Shown piece by piece: positions 1-11,924 of a DNA stretch of 64,000 nt. The DNA lies in contig SAXG01000025.1 of the NCBI GenBank assembly GCA_012932865.1, positions 124,001-188,000 on the forward strand, in the 5' to 3' direction. Below the pieces are notes generated by a model. The model saw only the letters and a program-made list of their open reading frames with translations, made no database searches and was not told the origin of the DNA. The number at the start of each line of letters is the position of its first letter. Positions within the stretch are counted from its first letter, which is position 1. Origin of the DNA: Amylostereum areolatum. Taxonomy: Eukaryota; Basidiomycota; Agaricomycetes; Russulales; Stereaceae. The translations under genes were made by a program, and so were the position numbers.

Positions 1-796
1 TGGGCGACGCTTGAAGCGACTTAGCGTCTTACGCGTTCATGCACGCACGTGACCAACTCGCACGCGTTGATGCGCTCCATGTACGATGTGCTGTCTGTGT
101 GGGATCTTTTGAACGTATAACATCCTGTACCATTGATTTGAACAGGTGCGGGGGGCGGCGGTGCTTTCATGAACAGTGTGCTCATCACGCACCCTAGAAT
201 GTCGCCACAGATGAGTGGTGCATGCAATGAGGACCTAGTTACAAGAAAGTCAGTTATGTTGCGTAGAGAGAAATCTCAATCAATCACACCTGTGTTCTAA
301 TCTCCCTGATCAATTTACACGCGTGGACAAGGGGTTTTCACGAAGAAGAAGGTGGATGATGTCGTTGGTGACGCGTTACAATGGCAAAGAAGACGAGGAC
401 GCGTGCCGACAACGACACGGCCGTCTGATTACTCCGGATTACAGACGTAAAACCCGAAACGGGACTTGATAACAGAGTTATAAAAGGGCCGAAATACAAA
501 TTGATTATAACCCCGATCGTGTTTTTCTGACGGGATCAAAGTCATTCTATTTCAACATCAACTCGAAATGCACCGCCAGCCGCGTCCTTCAACCTTGCTC
601 ATTTGCAGTGTGATTTTGGGCAATGACGGGAACAAGGTTCAGTTCAGGAGGCGAGACCTTGACGAGCTGATTGCGCGCTCCCCGCCAGCTGCGGGCCCCT
701 CGCGGACGACTGCCATACAATACCATCTTCCAGTCCAAACTCTGCAAATCTGCATGCCTAGTACATGAAGCTTTTCATCAAGACACTTAAAATCCT
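1..796. other. Intergenic, no gene recognised
   Basis: No open frame here has coding character. The stretch 480-532 is AT-rich. Bases 516-532 match 17 of 17 bases with one end of the small MITE found inside the F-box gene at 31588-31708, so this may be an old fragment of that family. I see no second terminal repeat nearby, so no complete element can be claimed. Confidence 0.5.
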
Positions 797-1619
797 CTAC
801 CTGTAAGTTGCCTGTAAGTCATAAGAGCGAGGTACGGGTCCGAGAAGGCCAGTAATGGCAGAGACAATAATCATATACTGCGTGGATGTAGGGGCCGAGC
901 TCCCAGGAGAACTGGAATGGCGTGAGGCCTTCGTCCAACACGTCCGCCGAAGCTGGGGGCAAACGAAGAGAGGGGGTGATATATGCGCTTTCGGGTGCAG
1001 CGGTACACGCCGGATGAGATCCCAAATCCGGCACGTTCGGAACCCCGCGAACGTGACCAAAAGTCGGTGAGATCTGAATCAGGGGAAGGGGGTATGAGGA
1101 AAGTGTCATCTTCGAAGGGATTGTATGCACAGTGAAGGGGGAATCCACGGCAAGACTTGGGGTCGACGCGGGAGAAGGACATAGGACGATAGGGCGGCTG
1201 TGACAGAAGGGCTTTGGGCCTTCATCCAATCGCTCAAGAGCCCTCGTAGATGGCCTTCCAGTCCTTATCGCATGGACGACGGAACGCATCATACGGCGCA
1301 TACGGGTTTGCTGGGTGCGGCGAAGACGACACCATCGTACCATCAGAGCTGCGAGCATCCCCCATTGGTTGCTGAACGACACGAAGGGTCAGGATCAAGA
1401 GCAGCCCTCTGTACATGCTATGATACTCACTTTGTGCTCCTCTCCCGTGAGACAAGGTTCGATGGCGAACACTGCAGAGTGGGGTGGTGCGGATGGGGGA
1501 AAAAGGAGGGAAAGGGCAGAGAGGGGGAGAGGGGGGAGTTTAGGGAAGAGTCGGGCTCGTGGGTGTAGAAAAAGGGAATCGGTCCCGTCTGGGTGAGCAT
1601 GAAGTGCGGTCTGAATGAT

Positions 1620-4429
1620 GGGGCGTGACAGGGAGTCCAAGGCAACGGACTGAGCCTGAGACTTGTGATCTATAGCGTCGCCTTCACCGTCAGACAAACC
1701 GCCTTCCATCTCCTGAACGACGCGGTCAACCATTTGGCGCGGTGCAGGCGGTGAGCGGGAGACGGGTTTCGTGATTTCTGTGGAGTGCATCGCTCGGAGA
1801 GCGCGGGAACGTGCACGGTAGGCGGTCTTGCTTTTGTCCACATGGAGTTCCATACATCGGCAGCGAAACGACTGAAGTCGTTGTTGCTTCCGGTCATCGC
1901 TCCTTGATACTTGGTGCTCAACTCTGTACGAAAGAGAATGAAAGAGTTCGGAGTGGCGGGATGTGGCGGCCACCCTCCACGGCGCTTCAGGACCTCTTGC
2001 GGCGACCTCCACCAGTCACTTTGTCGGAGTGGGACTCNNNNNNNNNNNNNNNNNNNNNNNNNGTATCATCACTATTTGCTCTGTACAATCCGTGTATGAT
2101 AAAGTGACTGGAAATGTCATTTGATTGGTGTTTGCAATTGCAGTCGGGGTTGAGAGCGGAAGGGAGTACAAAGACCGGCCATTGTACAAAACTCGGCCCC
2201 GGTTACGTTCCCTCTACGCGAACGAGACGCTCACGCTGCCGCAAGACCGATGAAGATGCGCAGTGCCTCGCGCTTCGCGTTGGTGTCTCTTTGGGAGTTT
2301 GCAGTAGGCCTTGAGGAGCGCTTCGTAGCGTTCTCCTGGAGTGAATGGCGCGTCAGGAGGCAATGGGAGGGGGGAAGAGGACAGTGAGGGGGGTTGGTCC
2401 CGGAATGACGTGGGACGGAGAGCGGACGTGCGGGGGAACTGAGAGAAAAAAGAGACACAAACGACGTACGGGTGCATGTTCAAACTCGCCCTTTGTTGGG
2501 AGTTCGGGGGAGGCTTTCCGCTGGCAGTCGGCAGCGGCAAGATGGGCATCTTCGAGATCGTCTGGTGGGAGTTGTGAAGGCGAGCGTACAGACGGGTTTG
2601 CTAGCAGGAGTGGGTTAACTCAGGTAAGGTGCAAGAGAAAGGGGTGAAAGGACAACGCACTCGAGTTTGACAGTCTCTATGAGCTCCTCCAGTCTTTTCG
2701 AGAGGTCCTCTGCGCCGTGGGGGCGCCCTTCATCTGTCGCGCTGACAGGGCGTTCTGCTTCTCCTGCTTTGAGACGTTCAATGTCGGCACGCAGATTGGC
2801 TTGCGCAAGCTCGATTGCATCTAGGCGTGAGGAGAGCATTGCGTACGTCCCAGGACCGACATCTTTGGACGCCGGGCAGCAGCGTTCGCGGCAGCTATGG
2901 CGCGCGACGTGGTCGAGAGTTGATCCGCGATGACCGCGAAGGAGGTTGACATTTGCCCTGTCCATGAGACCGTCGAGTTATTCGCGACGGCTGTTGGGAG
3001 AGACGCTGGTTAGCCAAACATCCGAGGGCGACGAAAGGGCACACACACACCATCGCGTGAGCCAGCGAACGTGTCCGTGGAAGTACAGGAGAGGTATACA
3101 GCGCCGCCATGCTCGGCTGCTCGTCGCGGCTGTTCATCTTGCGGTGAAGCCAAAGTGGAGGAGCAATGATGGGCGGGTGGCGGTGGGCGACCGTACTTCA
3201 TCGGCGGTGGGTGGATATAAAACGGCGTTCGGAATCGGGAGCTACGCTGGTGGGAGGGATGGCTGTGTGTGAGAATCACTTGCTGTGGGAACGTAGTCCG
3301 CTCGGCGAGAAAGGGTGGGAGGTGTGCCCGGGGCCGCCGAGATAAGATGAGTATCTTAACGTGTAAAAGAGAGAACGCGCAGCAAGAGCGAGAAAACATC
3401 CGGAAGTGTGTTCGTCGATGGTCTCTTGGAGTCCACCTCATCCAATCCGTCTATCTCATATCCCTAATCCTCTCCTTGAGCTGTTCTGTCACCTGCATGA
3501 GAGCATTGAGTACTGGTTAGAAAGCCAGAAAACAGGGTACCTTGCCGTTTGCCCCTCCGATGCGTCTGGGTAGATATATATAACTTGCTCTGGAAGGGGT
3601 CGAACCTTCCATGCACCCACTGCAGAGCATAATTCCGCAGCGCGTGCATTTGGACATGGAGGAGGGGGAGAACAGCGGGGGCGGTGTGACGCTCTTGTCG
3701 TTGACGATGGATAGTTGGAGATGAAGGAACAATGCACGACAAGGGTTGTAGGGGATGCGCGGGCTCGAGATCTCGAAGTCGAGGTCATAGTCAAAAGGAT
3801 GGATAGGTCTGCATGGACGAAGCGTAAGAAACATCGATTTGTGCTGAACAAAAATGGTGCTCGCACCTTCGTCAATCGTGCAGCGAGAGCAAACTCTAAG
3901 TTTGGTTAAAGGAGCAGGTGCAGGCGCAGCGGAAGTGCATCCACTGGGTTTAAGAATCGCCATCGCTGCTCCGTGATCGTTTTCATCTTCGCCTCATCCT
4001 CCCGTGGCCCGAGGTAGTAGATGACTTTGGGCACAGGACTTTTCAACGTTGCGTTGTCGTTGCTCGGGGGTCGTGGGGCGATTTGGAAGGGAAACGGTCC
4101 ATCATTTTCTGCGCCGGCGCCCACGCCAAAGAGTCCTTCGGCGTTGCTCTGATCGCCCTCGAGAATGTCCTTAGGAACGTCGAGATCGGGAGCTGAGGTG
4201 GTGAGGTGGATGAACTGTTCGGTGTATCAGGGCAGGGACATCGAAGGAAAGGTTGGTTTAGTAGTAAGGGTTGTAAGGGACTCGATCTCAGGAGTGAGAT
4301 GGGTGTTTAAGCATGTCAACACGTTGCTCGTAAAGGTTTGGACAGCGCGGGGACGAGGTTGACTGCGCGCAAGAATTGGGAGTTCAGTGCGGGTATTTCC
4401 TTTGGAATGGGGAGGGAAGGAGTGGACAT
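1620..4429 (-). CDS. Uncertain multi-exon coding region with a coiled coil (hypothetical)
   Basis: I do not recognise this locus. On the minus strand, exon-like segments follow one another. One starts at ATG 4429 (MSTPSLPIPK, then NSQFLRAVNLVPALSKPL). A second covers about 4230-3950 (FIHLTTSAPDLDVP, VIYYLGPREDEAK). A third, about 2990-2660, is rich in heptad-like sequence (MLSSRLDAIELAQANLR, DLSKRLEELIETVKLE) and looks like a coiled coil. A fourth, 1921-1670, lies past the assembly gap (KYQGAMTGSNNDFSRF). The segments switch reading frame and I cannot place every splice site, so this may be one or two genes, or a damaged gene. The 25-N gap inside it may explain missing exons. Start, end and product are provisional. 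Confidence 0.35.
2038..2062. other. Assembly gap (25 N)
   Basis: A run of exactly 25 N. It marks a scaffold join or masked bases, so the distance between the two sides is unknown. It interrupts the uncertain coiled-coil locus on the minus strand. Confidence 0.99.
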
Positions 4430-4699
4430 ATCTGGACGGGTGGGCTTCTCGTTGGTCGATAGGTTGCCCTGTTTCATCCTCTCCCTGGTCGCTCTTGTCG
4501 CTGGCCGTGTGAGAATCCCCGGGTGTTACACGCGTATCGGCCGTCAACGGCGACCCTCACAGCGTGTTCTCGTGGCTTCCGCTTCTTCAATTTCCCTCAA
4601 GATTGATAAAATTCCTCGTCGCCATACTAATACCATGAGCCTCGACCCGAAACACCGCGTTCCCCAATCAAAGCACCAAAAAATCCGTGTGCACGTCGT

Positions 4700-6212
4700 T
4701 CATTGACGTGTGACCGTAGCGGTTATCAGGCCACTATAAGAAATCATCAGCTCTCGCGCGCGAAGTGCAGAAAAGGGCCGACATACCTAGGCGCATCCAC
4801 AGGCACGAACACCTCTGCATTCGCACTGGAAGGAAAAAATCGGTGCTATCAGCATCCACGGCAAGGAGGAGAACGGGGGAAGCTCACGGCGTGGTGTTGT
4901 CAACGCCGATGTACTTCATGTCCACGGGGATATAGTGCTTGTTGGGCAGGGCGATCCGCACGCTGCCTACACCTGGGTTGTTTGCGAGAATTGTCTGGCC
5001 CATTTTGTAGAGCGTCGCCTGGGAAAGGATGTCAGTGTCGTCGCACCGCGGGGAGCCAGAGGGGAATGTTTGAACAGGACACTTGGGGTACAAGCGATCG
5101 AGAATTCCAAAGCAATGCACGAAGTGACGAACCTGTACACTCGCGCTCTCGTCTGTCGCGAAGACTTCCAAGGTGATGTTGCGCACGCTGGTAGCGACTG
5201 CGTCGTCATCCCAGACTCCGCCGTCCTAGCCACACATCAGCGACGTTATGCGCAGATTGTCGAGAGAAAACATACCTTCTTGCCAACGTTCGCCTCCTCC
5301 AACGTACTCCCGTCTCCGTAGCCCGTAATCGACACAGGGGAGTAGGTGTAGACCAGGTCGACGGCTGTGCTGAAGATGCGGTCGTTGACCTCGACGAGGG
5401 TCGTATACTCGTCACGAACAAAATTCTCGAAAGCCGATCCAGTAGATTTGAGGACTAGAAGACCACAGAGATTAGCGACGCGAATAGCATGCAGGTAGCC
5501 AGAAGAGCGGGGAACCAAGTGTGTGAACCACGCTGAGAGCACGGAAACCGACCGCTCACCCAACAAATCCCTGATACCGCCCTCGGCTTTGGCCAGAACG
5601 CCTTCCTTTGTTTGGTCGACCTCGACCTTCACGATCCTTTTCTCGTCCCCGTCTCGCCAGAAGGCATGAGGATGGGGCTTTCCGCCTGGTTCGATGCGCG
5701 CCCAGCGGAGGACTTCGACTGTGACGACCGCCTTAGAAATGTGTGAATATTTAGAGACGAGATGCGTTCCGAGGTGTAGGGCAAAGCGGGACGGAGAAAG
5801 AATATGCGGGGATGTTTTGGCGAGATCTAGAAGATCGGCGAGGTCAACGCGGTCAATGAGGTAAAGTGACGGATAGACGTGCAATACGTGATGTTCTTGA
5901 CTACGAAAGAGTGTAAGCCCGATGCTTGCGCTTAGTAGCGAGACCAGATCAATTGCGCACTCGAATCGGTGGCCACGACGACACGATTGTCCGCCTGTGT
6001 ATAGCTTGATGCAAGAATTTGGATAAGGCTTTCCATCTGGAGTCGACAAATAGATAAATTCCGCACCTGACGTCGATCGCACCCTCGAGCAGTGCGGTAA
6101 CGTTGTACTCGACAATATTGTGTACTCCACCGTCGCCGCGGACAACGCGGAAGACGCGAATCCTGTCCTTTCCATAGCGTGCGGTCGAGAGAAGTCCTGG
6201 CTCAGAAGACAT
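4700..6212 (-). CDS. Uricase (urate oxidase)
   Basis: Urate oxidase oxidises urate with O2 to 5-hydroxyisourate and H2O2 in purine breakdown, usually in peroxisomes. The start at 6212 gives MSSEPGLLSTARYGKDRIRV, with the family's early Lys-containing motif. Exon 1 ends at 6067. Family signatures follow in order: QADNRVVVATDS (active-site Thr), SKYSHISKAVVTVEVLRW, GSAFENFVRDEYTTL, and LPNKHYIPVD with the catalytic His. The last two exons read ANAEVFVPVDAP, then SGLITATVTRQ after a GTATGT...TATAG intron, stopping at 4700. Some internal splice sites near 5870-6010 are not resolved with certainty. The C-terminus TRQ is not a standard SKL-type peroxisomal signal. The gene is head-to-head with the ATP synthase g gene, 293 bp apart. 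Confidence 0.93.
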
Positions 6213-6505
6213 GGGCAAAGAGAACGACCGTGGAATCTGGATGAGTTGAGCGGATGAGGACCGAGCCTGCAAGAGCTCTCTCGGGGAAAGCACCGGGGGA
6301 CTCCTCGGGAGATTTCCCGTTCGAGTGTCACTCCGGCCGTGACCGCGTCCGCCGGATCCCGCCGATGTCCAAGTCTGCGCTGTCCGCCGTCGGTCCCCGA
6401 CTCGCCGCGTCGCGCATCCACTCTTTCCTCCTCCCTCCTCGTCCTCGTCCTCATCCTCGCCGTCCCCGTCGGGCTCTCTTTTTTTCCTCCAAAAAGTCAC
6501 GCAAA
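6213..6505. promoter_or_regulatory. Shared divergent promoter, uricase / ATP synthase subunit g
   Basis: The two start codons face away from each other across 293 bases, so both 5' UTRs and promoters must fit here. The part nearest the ATP synthase gene is strongly pyrimidine-rich (CTTTCCTCC-type tracts, 6420-6490), as is common upstream of highly expressed fungal genes. No TATA box is evident. Shared regulation is inference. Confidence 0.5.
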
Positions 6506-7493
6506 ATGCGCCCGTCGCCCTCCTCGCTCCGTTTCCTTCGTCAGCCCGTCGTCCAACGCCGCTTCGCGTCCACGAACGTCAACGCCGAGGCCGCGCAGAA
6601 GAAGGCCCAGGAGGCTTTTGGTGCCGCGCAGAAGGGCGCTGCCAAGGCCTGGGAGTCGACCGTCAAGTTCTTCGGTCCTTTGGGCGAGCGTGTCGGTTCA
6701 ATGCTCGGTTGTACGTCCTCTCGCGAGTTCCCTCTTTTCCCATCCATCTCCGAATACCTATATTCGCGTGTTTACGCGCATGCATTCACCTGTTTTCTGG
6801 GATTTTCATCCTCCTGGGGAAATAATACTAATGCACGCATGTTCAGCCTACCGTGCACCACTCACGTATAACCTGGCCGTTACTCGTGAAGTTCTCAAGC
6901 ACATCTACCTCGCAGAACGCCTTCAGCCTCCTTCGTTAGCCCAGGTTCAGAGCGTGTACGCAACTCTTTGGCAACGCGCGACAAGCCCCGCGTATTTGCG
7001 CGACCTCGCTCGTACCGGGGAGTGGGCCCGTGTGGGGGTGTACGGTCTTGAGGCGTACGGTATCTACAAGGTATGTTTTCGCTGTCCGGTCCCCTCGTCT
7101 TCTTTATCTTCCGCACATCTCTCTCTTTGCCTTCCATTCCCTTCATCGGCTCTCGATCCAGTTTTTAATGCAGGCTGCTTACTTGTCGGGTGGCTTAATC
7201 ACTGGCTTTATCTTCGCCGGACTGTCTGTTCTTTCGCTCCTTCAACCATGTCATCCCAGCGCCCCCTCCGTTTTCTACAGGCTCGTTGTCGCTCTCCCCT
7301 TCCTTTCTCTTCTGGCTGGTTGACGAGATTTCCCGCTCGTATAATCCAATGGTTTTGTTCATCACTGCCTCATCGTCCTCTCCTTTCTATCCCGATTTTC
7401 TCTCGCGCTTTCATCCCTCTTACTAACCTATTTTTTTCTTAGATTGGCGAGATCATCGGCAGGCGGTCTCTTGTCGGCTACAATGTCCAGTAG
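6506..7493 (+). CDS. ATP20: Mitochondrial F1Fo ATP synthase subunit g
   Basis: Subunit g is a small inner-membrane subunit of the F1Fo ATP synthase, needed for enzyme dimers and cristae shape. Three exons, 6506-6710, 6847-7070 and 7443-7493, join in frame to 159 residues. The N-terminus MRPSPSSLRFLRQPVVQRRF is basic and Ser-rich, like a mitochondrial presequence. The core has FFGPLGERVGSMLG, YRAPLTYNLAVTREV, RTGEWARVGVYGLEAYG and the C-terminal IGEIIGRRSLVGYNVQ, typical of the family. The last intron is unusually long for this window (372 bases) and contains an open stretch at 7170-7320 (LSGGLITGFIFAGL) that I read as intronic, because the family runs straight from YGIYK to IGEI. Divergent from uricase. 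Confidence 0.93.
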
Positions 7494-9674
7494 ACCCTTC
7501 TATCTTCCACCTCCGCGCCATTCCACCTACGACTGCTCTACTCCCATCAGTATCTTATCTTACCGCATTTTAGACCGCGTCGGGATGAATGGTCAGAGGT
7601 GTCACCTTCGTATTGTTGTTTTTTGTGACGTGAGGCGTAATGTTGAGGTTTGTTGATTGGATTCCGTCTATTCCATCTACGCCACGCATTGGGAACCACA
7701 ACCTTTTCATTCGCGTGGTTGGCAGCGTTGGGGCAACACTTTGTCAAGGCGGAGCATGCCTCGTCGTCACCTAATACCTCGACGCACACGACCTTAGCGT
7801 CCCGCATATCGATTCGTGTACTGACTGTTCAACCGTTGCAGACCGCATCGTCATGTTTGTATTGGTTTCTGCCCTCCAGTTCTAATGTGGCGGGCCTGCT
7901 GACTGATGTCAAAAATACCCTCACAATACTGACACATGTTTAGTAGGTGTACCGTGCTTCGCCTGTCCGACGGCCGCTCATCTCTAATGCCCCATTCCTT
8001 CTCGATGAATCGCGCGCGTTCATTGCAGGTTTAAATAACGACGGCGCTGGCTTGTCGCCAATTTCACCCCGCTCCCTTGTTGCTTTCCTGTCTTGTGGCA
8101 GGAGACTGCACACGCACGGGGGATCACTATGGGTTAGTGCGCTTTGCCCAGTGAACCAACCACATATTGACCATGGGGCCGTGTCTGATAGGTTTACCTA
8201 TGGTCGCAGACCTTCCCCTTCCATCGCATCCCCGCCATGTACGGCTCCTTCAAAATGACCTGGAAGATGCAATTCATGGCGAGAAGATACATTTTCATCC
8301 CTCGTTCAAGTCCGCGGTTCCGTATCATGTTGGCAATGATCCTTTTGTTTCGATGGGGAGATGGGAAGACAGGGCGTACCCGACCTGGTATCGTGAATAC
8401 GCTGAGGGCGGCTCAACGGCGGATGTGGACGCTGCCCATATATTCGTTGATGATCCATCTATCACCTTAGCCTCCGCAAGAGAAATTTTTCAGTGGACGA
8501 GCCCGTGGTCCGCTCTTTCCTATCTCGGAGAGCGGCATGTTTTCAACCCTCCGTCTCAGGGTGTCGACGCGTGGGAGAGACTTGGTCGTTGCAGGTGGTG
8601 TCGTAAGGTGAGTTACCTGTTCGGTTCCTTTTCGAATAACAACGAGCTGATCAGCTCACAGGTAGCACACATGTTGGCCAAAACAGCGGTTCTAACATAC
8701 GATTGCCATAACGAAACAGAAGCCCGAGATTCAAATATGTGCACATCCCGCCCCGTGCATCCTCATGACAGGCTGTTACAAACCAAAACCTACATCAGCT
8801 GGTCCCCCCATCGCGTTCTCCCGTTGGCCATGGTTAACTTTGCAACTTCTATCCATCATTACAAGACTTTGAGGCTCTGTCTTCGTGAGCACGATGATCT
8901 CAACATGGCCCAGCGAACTCGTCGGGTGTGTAAACGCATCTCTTCCCCAGGCCTGCAGCTGACCAGCCGCTTTTATATTCTTTTTCTGGTAGCCAGTGCA
9001 TCCTGTGGACTGTTCGCCGACATAGAAGTGGACCCAGCCAGCTGATTACTCCCCGGATACCGCGACCTCCTCGAAGATAAAGGTCCGTCGTATCCAGTTT
9101 CTTCTGTCTTTTTCCGCTGAAGGTACATCTTAGTGCCTTATCAACATATTCTTGGGCTTCTCATCCATGGTGGAGCACGGGGTAGCGCTCGTCTTATCGC
9201 ATGTTCATCGTGCGGATGGTGGTCTGAATCACACAGCTCCTTCGTCCTCTTTTTTGAAGCCCCACCGGTCAGCGGACCTTCCGAAAATCAGATGCACCAT
9301 CATGGCGAAATCCTGGGACGCCGTGGAACCGACCTTTGGTCAATATGGTTCATCTTTCGTTTGCGGTGTGACTGTCCTGCACGCTCATGCACATCCATGA
9401 CAGGCATCCAGTGCGCACTCTCCACTGAGCATACGTATAAGCGTGTGTCCGACAGGGAGATTGGCCCGGTGTGCGTTTACGAGCTCTTGGCTATGCGCAC
9501 GGGGCAAGGAACCTACGCTTCTGAGGATCAGATGAGGCATAGCCGTGTATAGGGTGCTTCCCCGCTTCCTCCGGGGCATTGAGGACCTACCCGGCGGACT
9601 GCCACCACTGATGGGTGCTGTATAAACGGCGGCGTTCACGGGTTCTCAACTCTGGCCCCCTCAACCCTTCCCAT
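7494..9674. other. Gene-poor stretch with one doubtful long ORF
   Basis: I find no recognisable gene. The longest open frame on the plus strand is 8167-9045 (292 codons; segment FHPSFKSAVPYHVGNDPFVS, later VSMGRWEDRAYPTWYREY). It has no start-proximal family signature and no recognisable domain, and splice-like motifs sit inside it. It could be an exon of an unrecognised gene or a chance frame. The rest shows mixed composition without repeats that I can see. Confidence 0.3.
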
Positions 9675-11235
9675 ATGTCGTCGCCTTCCAACTCAACTGC
9701 CTCGAAGACGATGGCCGTGCTTCAAGAAGTGGCCCAGATCTGGAACAGCTTCCCTCCTATCTTCAGGGACATTGTGGTCGAGACTGCATTCTGGGGTACG
9801 TGCGCGCTACCTCTTCCCACTGCTTCGCCTGCTCACGCGTCTTCATCTATCAGGCGCATTTACTTTGCTCATCCTTCTTTCCACGTATATCCTTCTGTAA
9901 GCCTCGTTCGCGAGATGAGCCTCGGAGCACAAACTCACACAACCGCTCGCATTATAGTCAAAAGGATCTGCACTCGAGGTCAACCTGGGGAATGCTGGCA
10001 GTCACGTTGCTCATGTACGGTATCTCCTCGACCAGCTGGGCGTTGACATTCTCCTCCTTCATGAGGCTATACCTCGTTGTCCCGAATTCGTTCCTTGTTG
10101 GCCCTACCACCCCAAGCGTCATTCGCGCTGAATCATTCACCACCACATGCGCCGTGGCCACCCGTGTTCTTACAGTGGCCAATGTGCGTTTATCATCCTT
10201 ATCATCCGCTACTTTGTCTTTGTCGCCTGAACTAGCGCTGTACAGATCATGCTTAACGATTGTGTCGTTATGTGGAGGGCCTGCGTCGTCTGGAGGTACA
10301 AACGCTTGGTAGTTGGGTCGGCCTGTGGGCTCCTTTTCATCACCTTAGGTACATGCTAGTATTCCTCTGAAACTTGCCGAAGACTCACGAGGTTCTTCCA
10401 GTTCCGTGGACCATATCGATCCGCGACCAGATTGCGAGGTCGACGTTCGTGAACACAGGACCGTTTGGCCCCGAAATGGACTTCTTCAGCTTCTTGTCCT
10501 TTATATTTTCTTGGATCATCAATCTCTTTTCGACATCTCTGATTGCGTACAAGGCGTGGTACGTCAAAACTCGGCAATGAAATGGGTGTCGACTCACTCC
10601 TTTTCAGGCAGCAGCGACGCGGCATTCAGAGGCATATGGCGAATAGCACGAAACGAACCAGAGTTGAAAATCTTTTGATCCTTTTGACAGAATCTGGCGT
10701 CTTGTATTGTATTATATGGGTGCGTTCTCGCGACGCTCCCCGGAGATCATTCCCACTCAGTCGATCTCAGATATTATATGCGGTCCACTCGGAAACCGGT
10801 TTCCTTGGGAATTTCGGAGACGCGTTTCTGGTGGAAGCAATGGTACAAATGACAGTACGTTGATTTAACATATGTCCCCACCGTCTTTTCACCTGAATGT
10901 ACTCCCACTAGGGCATCTACCCCACCATAATCATCGTCCTCGTGTGCCTACAGAAGACGCACTGTGATCGCCTCTTTGTTTACGAACGACCTTTGAGCAT
11001 GGCGCCGGGCTCGCTCTTTCCGCCCCGTCCTTCTACTGTAGCCTCAATCTCCAAAGTGCCCATGAGCCCGTCGCTATCTCTTCGTCTTCTGGATGATACC
11101 AGCTTCGGCACGTCCGCAGTCAATGAGCTCAACGCTATCAGAGACTCGAACGATTCGTGGGGGATTTCCGCTCTGGAGCTCGGAAGTTACGAGAAGAAGG
11201 TGCGGCCTAGTTCGCGTCTCGCGTACGACCCTTGA
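9675..11235 (+). CDS. Seven-helix fungal integral membrane protein (function unknown)
   Basis: Eight exons (9675-9795, 9854-9896, 9958-10183, 10246-10348, 10402-10558, 10608-10719, 10771-10854, 10912-11235) join in frame to 389 residues. Seven hydrophobic segments follow in order: AFTLLILLSTYILL; WGMLAVTLLMYGISSTSWAL; a helix containing IMLNDCVVMWRACVVW; VGSACGLLFITL; MDFFSFLSFIFSWIINLF; VENLLILLTESGVLYCIIW; and GIYPTIIIVLVCL. A Ser/Pro-rich cytosolic-type tail of about 90 residues follows. The pattern (RACVVWRY after helix 3, LIAYKAW, LLTESGVLYC, YPTIIIVLV) matches a family that is widely expanded in mushroom-forming fungi and has no known function. A receptor-like role is only a guess from topology. 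It is not the same family as the genes at 60076 and 63787. Confidence 0.85.
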
Positions 11236-11924
11236 CAGTTCCATGGGGCCGACATGTATACTACTTACAATATGTTTGCTCGTTGCGTTTCTTTGATTCC
11301 TTTAAATTATAACTACGATGATCGATGATACCCTGTCATAGATCCAATAAAACAGACATCTGTACTATATATGTGATATCCTTTGCCCTGTAATATACGG
11401 CGGCGTCGATGTGGCTTCATCCATCTCAGAATTTGCCTTCGTAGCGGGCTCGCGACGGGGATAACTTAGCATACATGATGCCACACTATTTCGGCTGACC
11501 TCAGGCTCTTGCTCGTAGACCACAATAAGTACTCTTAGATAGACCCATGCTGACCTCGACGCTGCCTGGCCTTCCGAATCCCAGTCGAGAGTGCGTTGCA
11601 TACACGTGAAGACTACTCTACCATTAACTACATCTCACCCCTCCTACAATACAACGACCCTCATAGAACTTGTCCTACTCATACAACCCGCCTCCCTTCC
11701 GCACTACCATACTGCTGCCGCATTTAGTCATAGGTACTTGACGCGGGATATAAATGTATTTAAAAATAATAAAAAATAAAATAAAAAGTTGCATACACGT
11801 GACTCACCGCAATCAGTCGAGACTCGAGACCGAAGTCTCAGTTAGTCTGCAGTTTGTCTTACGATTTGGATTTCTTCCGCAACCACTCACTCTTTTACCC
11901 TGTCGCACACCGTCTGTGAGCGCC
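11236..11924. other. Intergenic, 3' and 5' flanks
   Basis: This holds the 3' flank of the seven-helix gene (AATAAA-like ATCCAATAAAAC at about 11342-11353) and the 5' flank of the desaturase. An A-rich tract lies at 11757-11790. No gene is seen. Confidence 0.5.

Noticed and set aside
7155..7325. Possible extra exon (LSGGLITGFIFAGL) within the last intron of ATP synthase subunit g
   Set aside because: The family runs directly from ..YGIYK to IGEIIGRRS; including the segment would break the conserved C-terminus.
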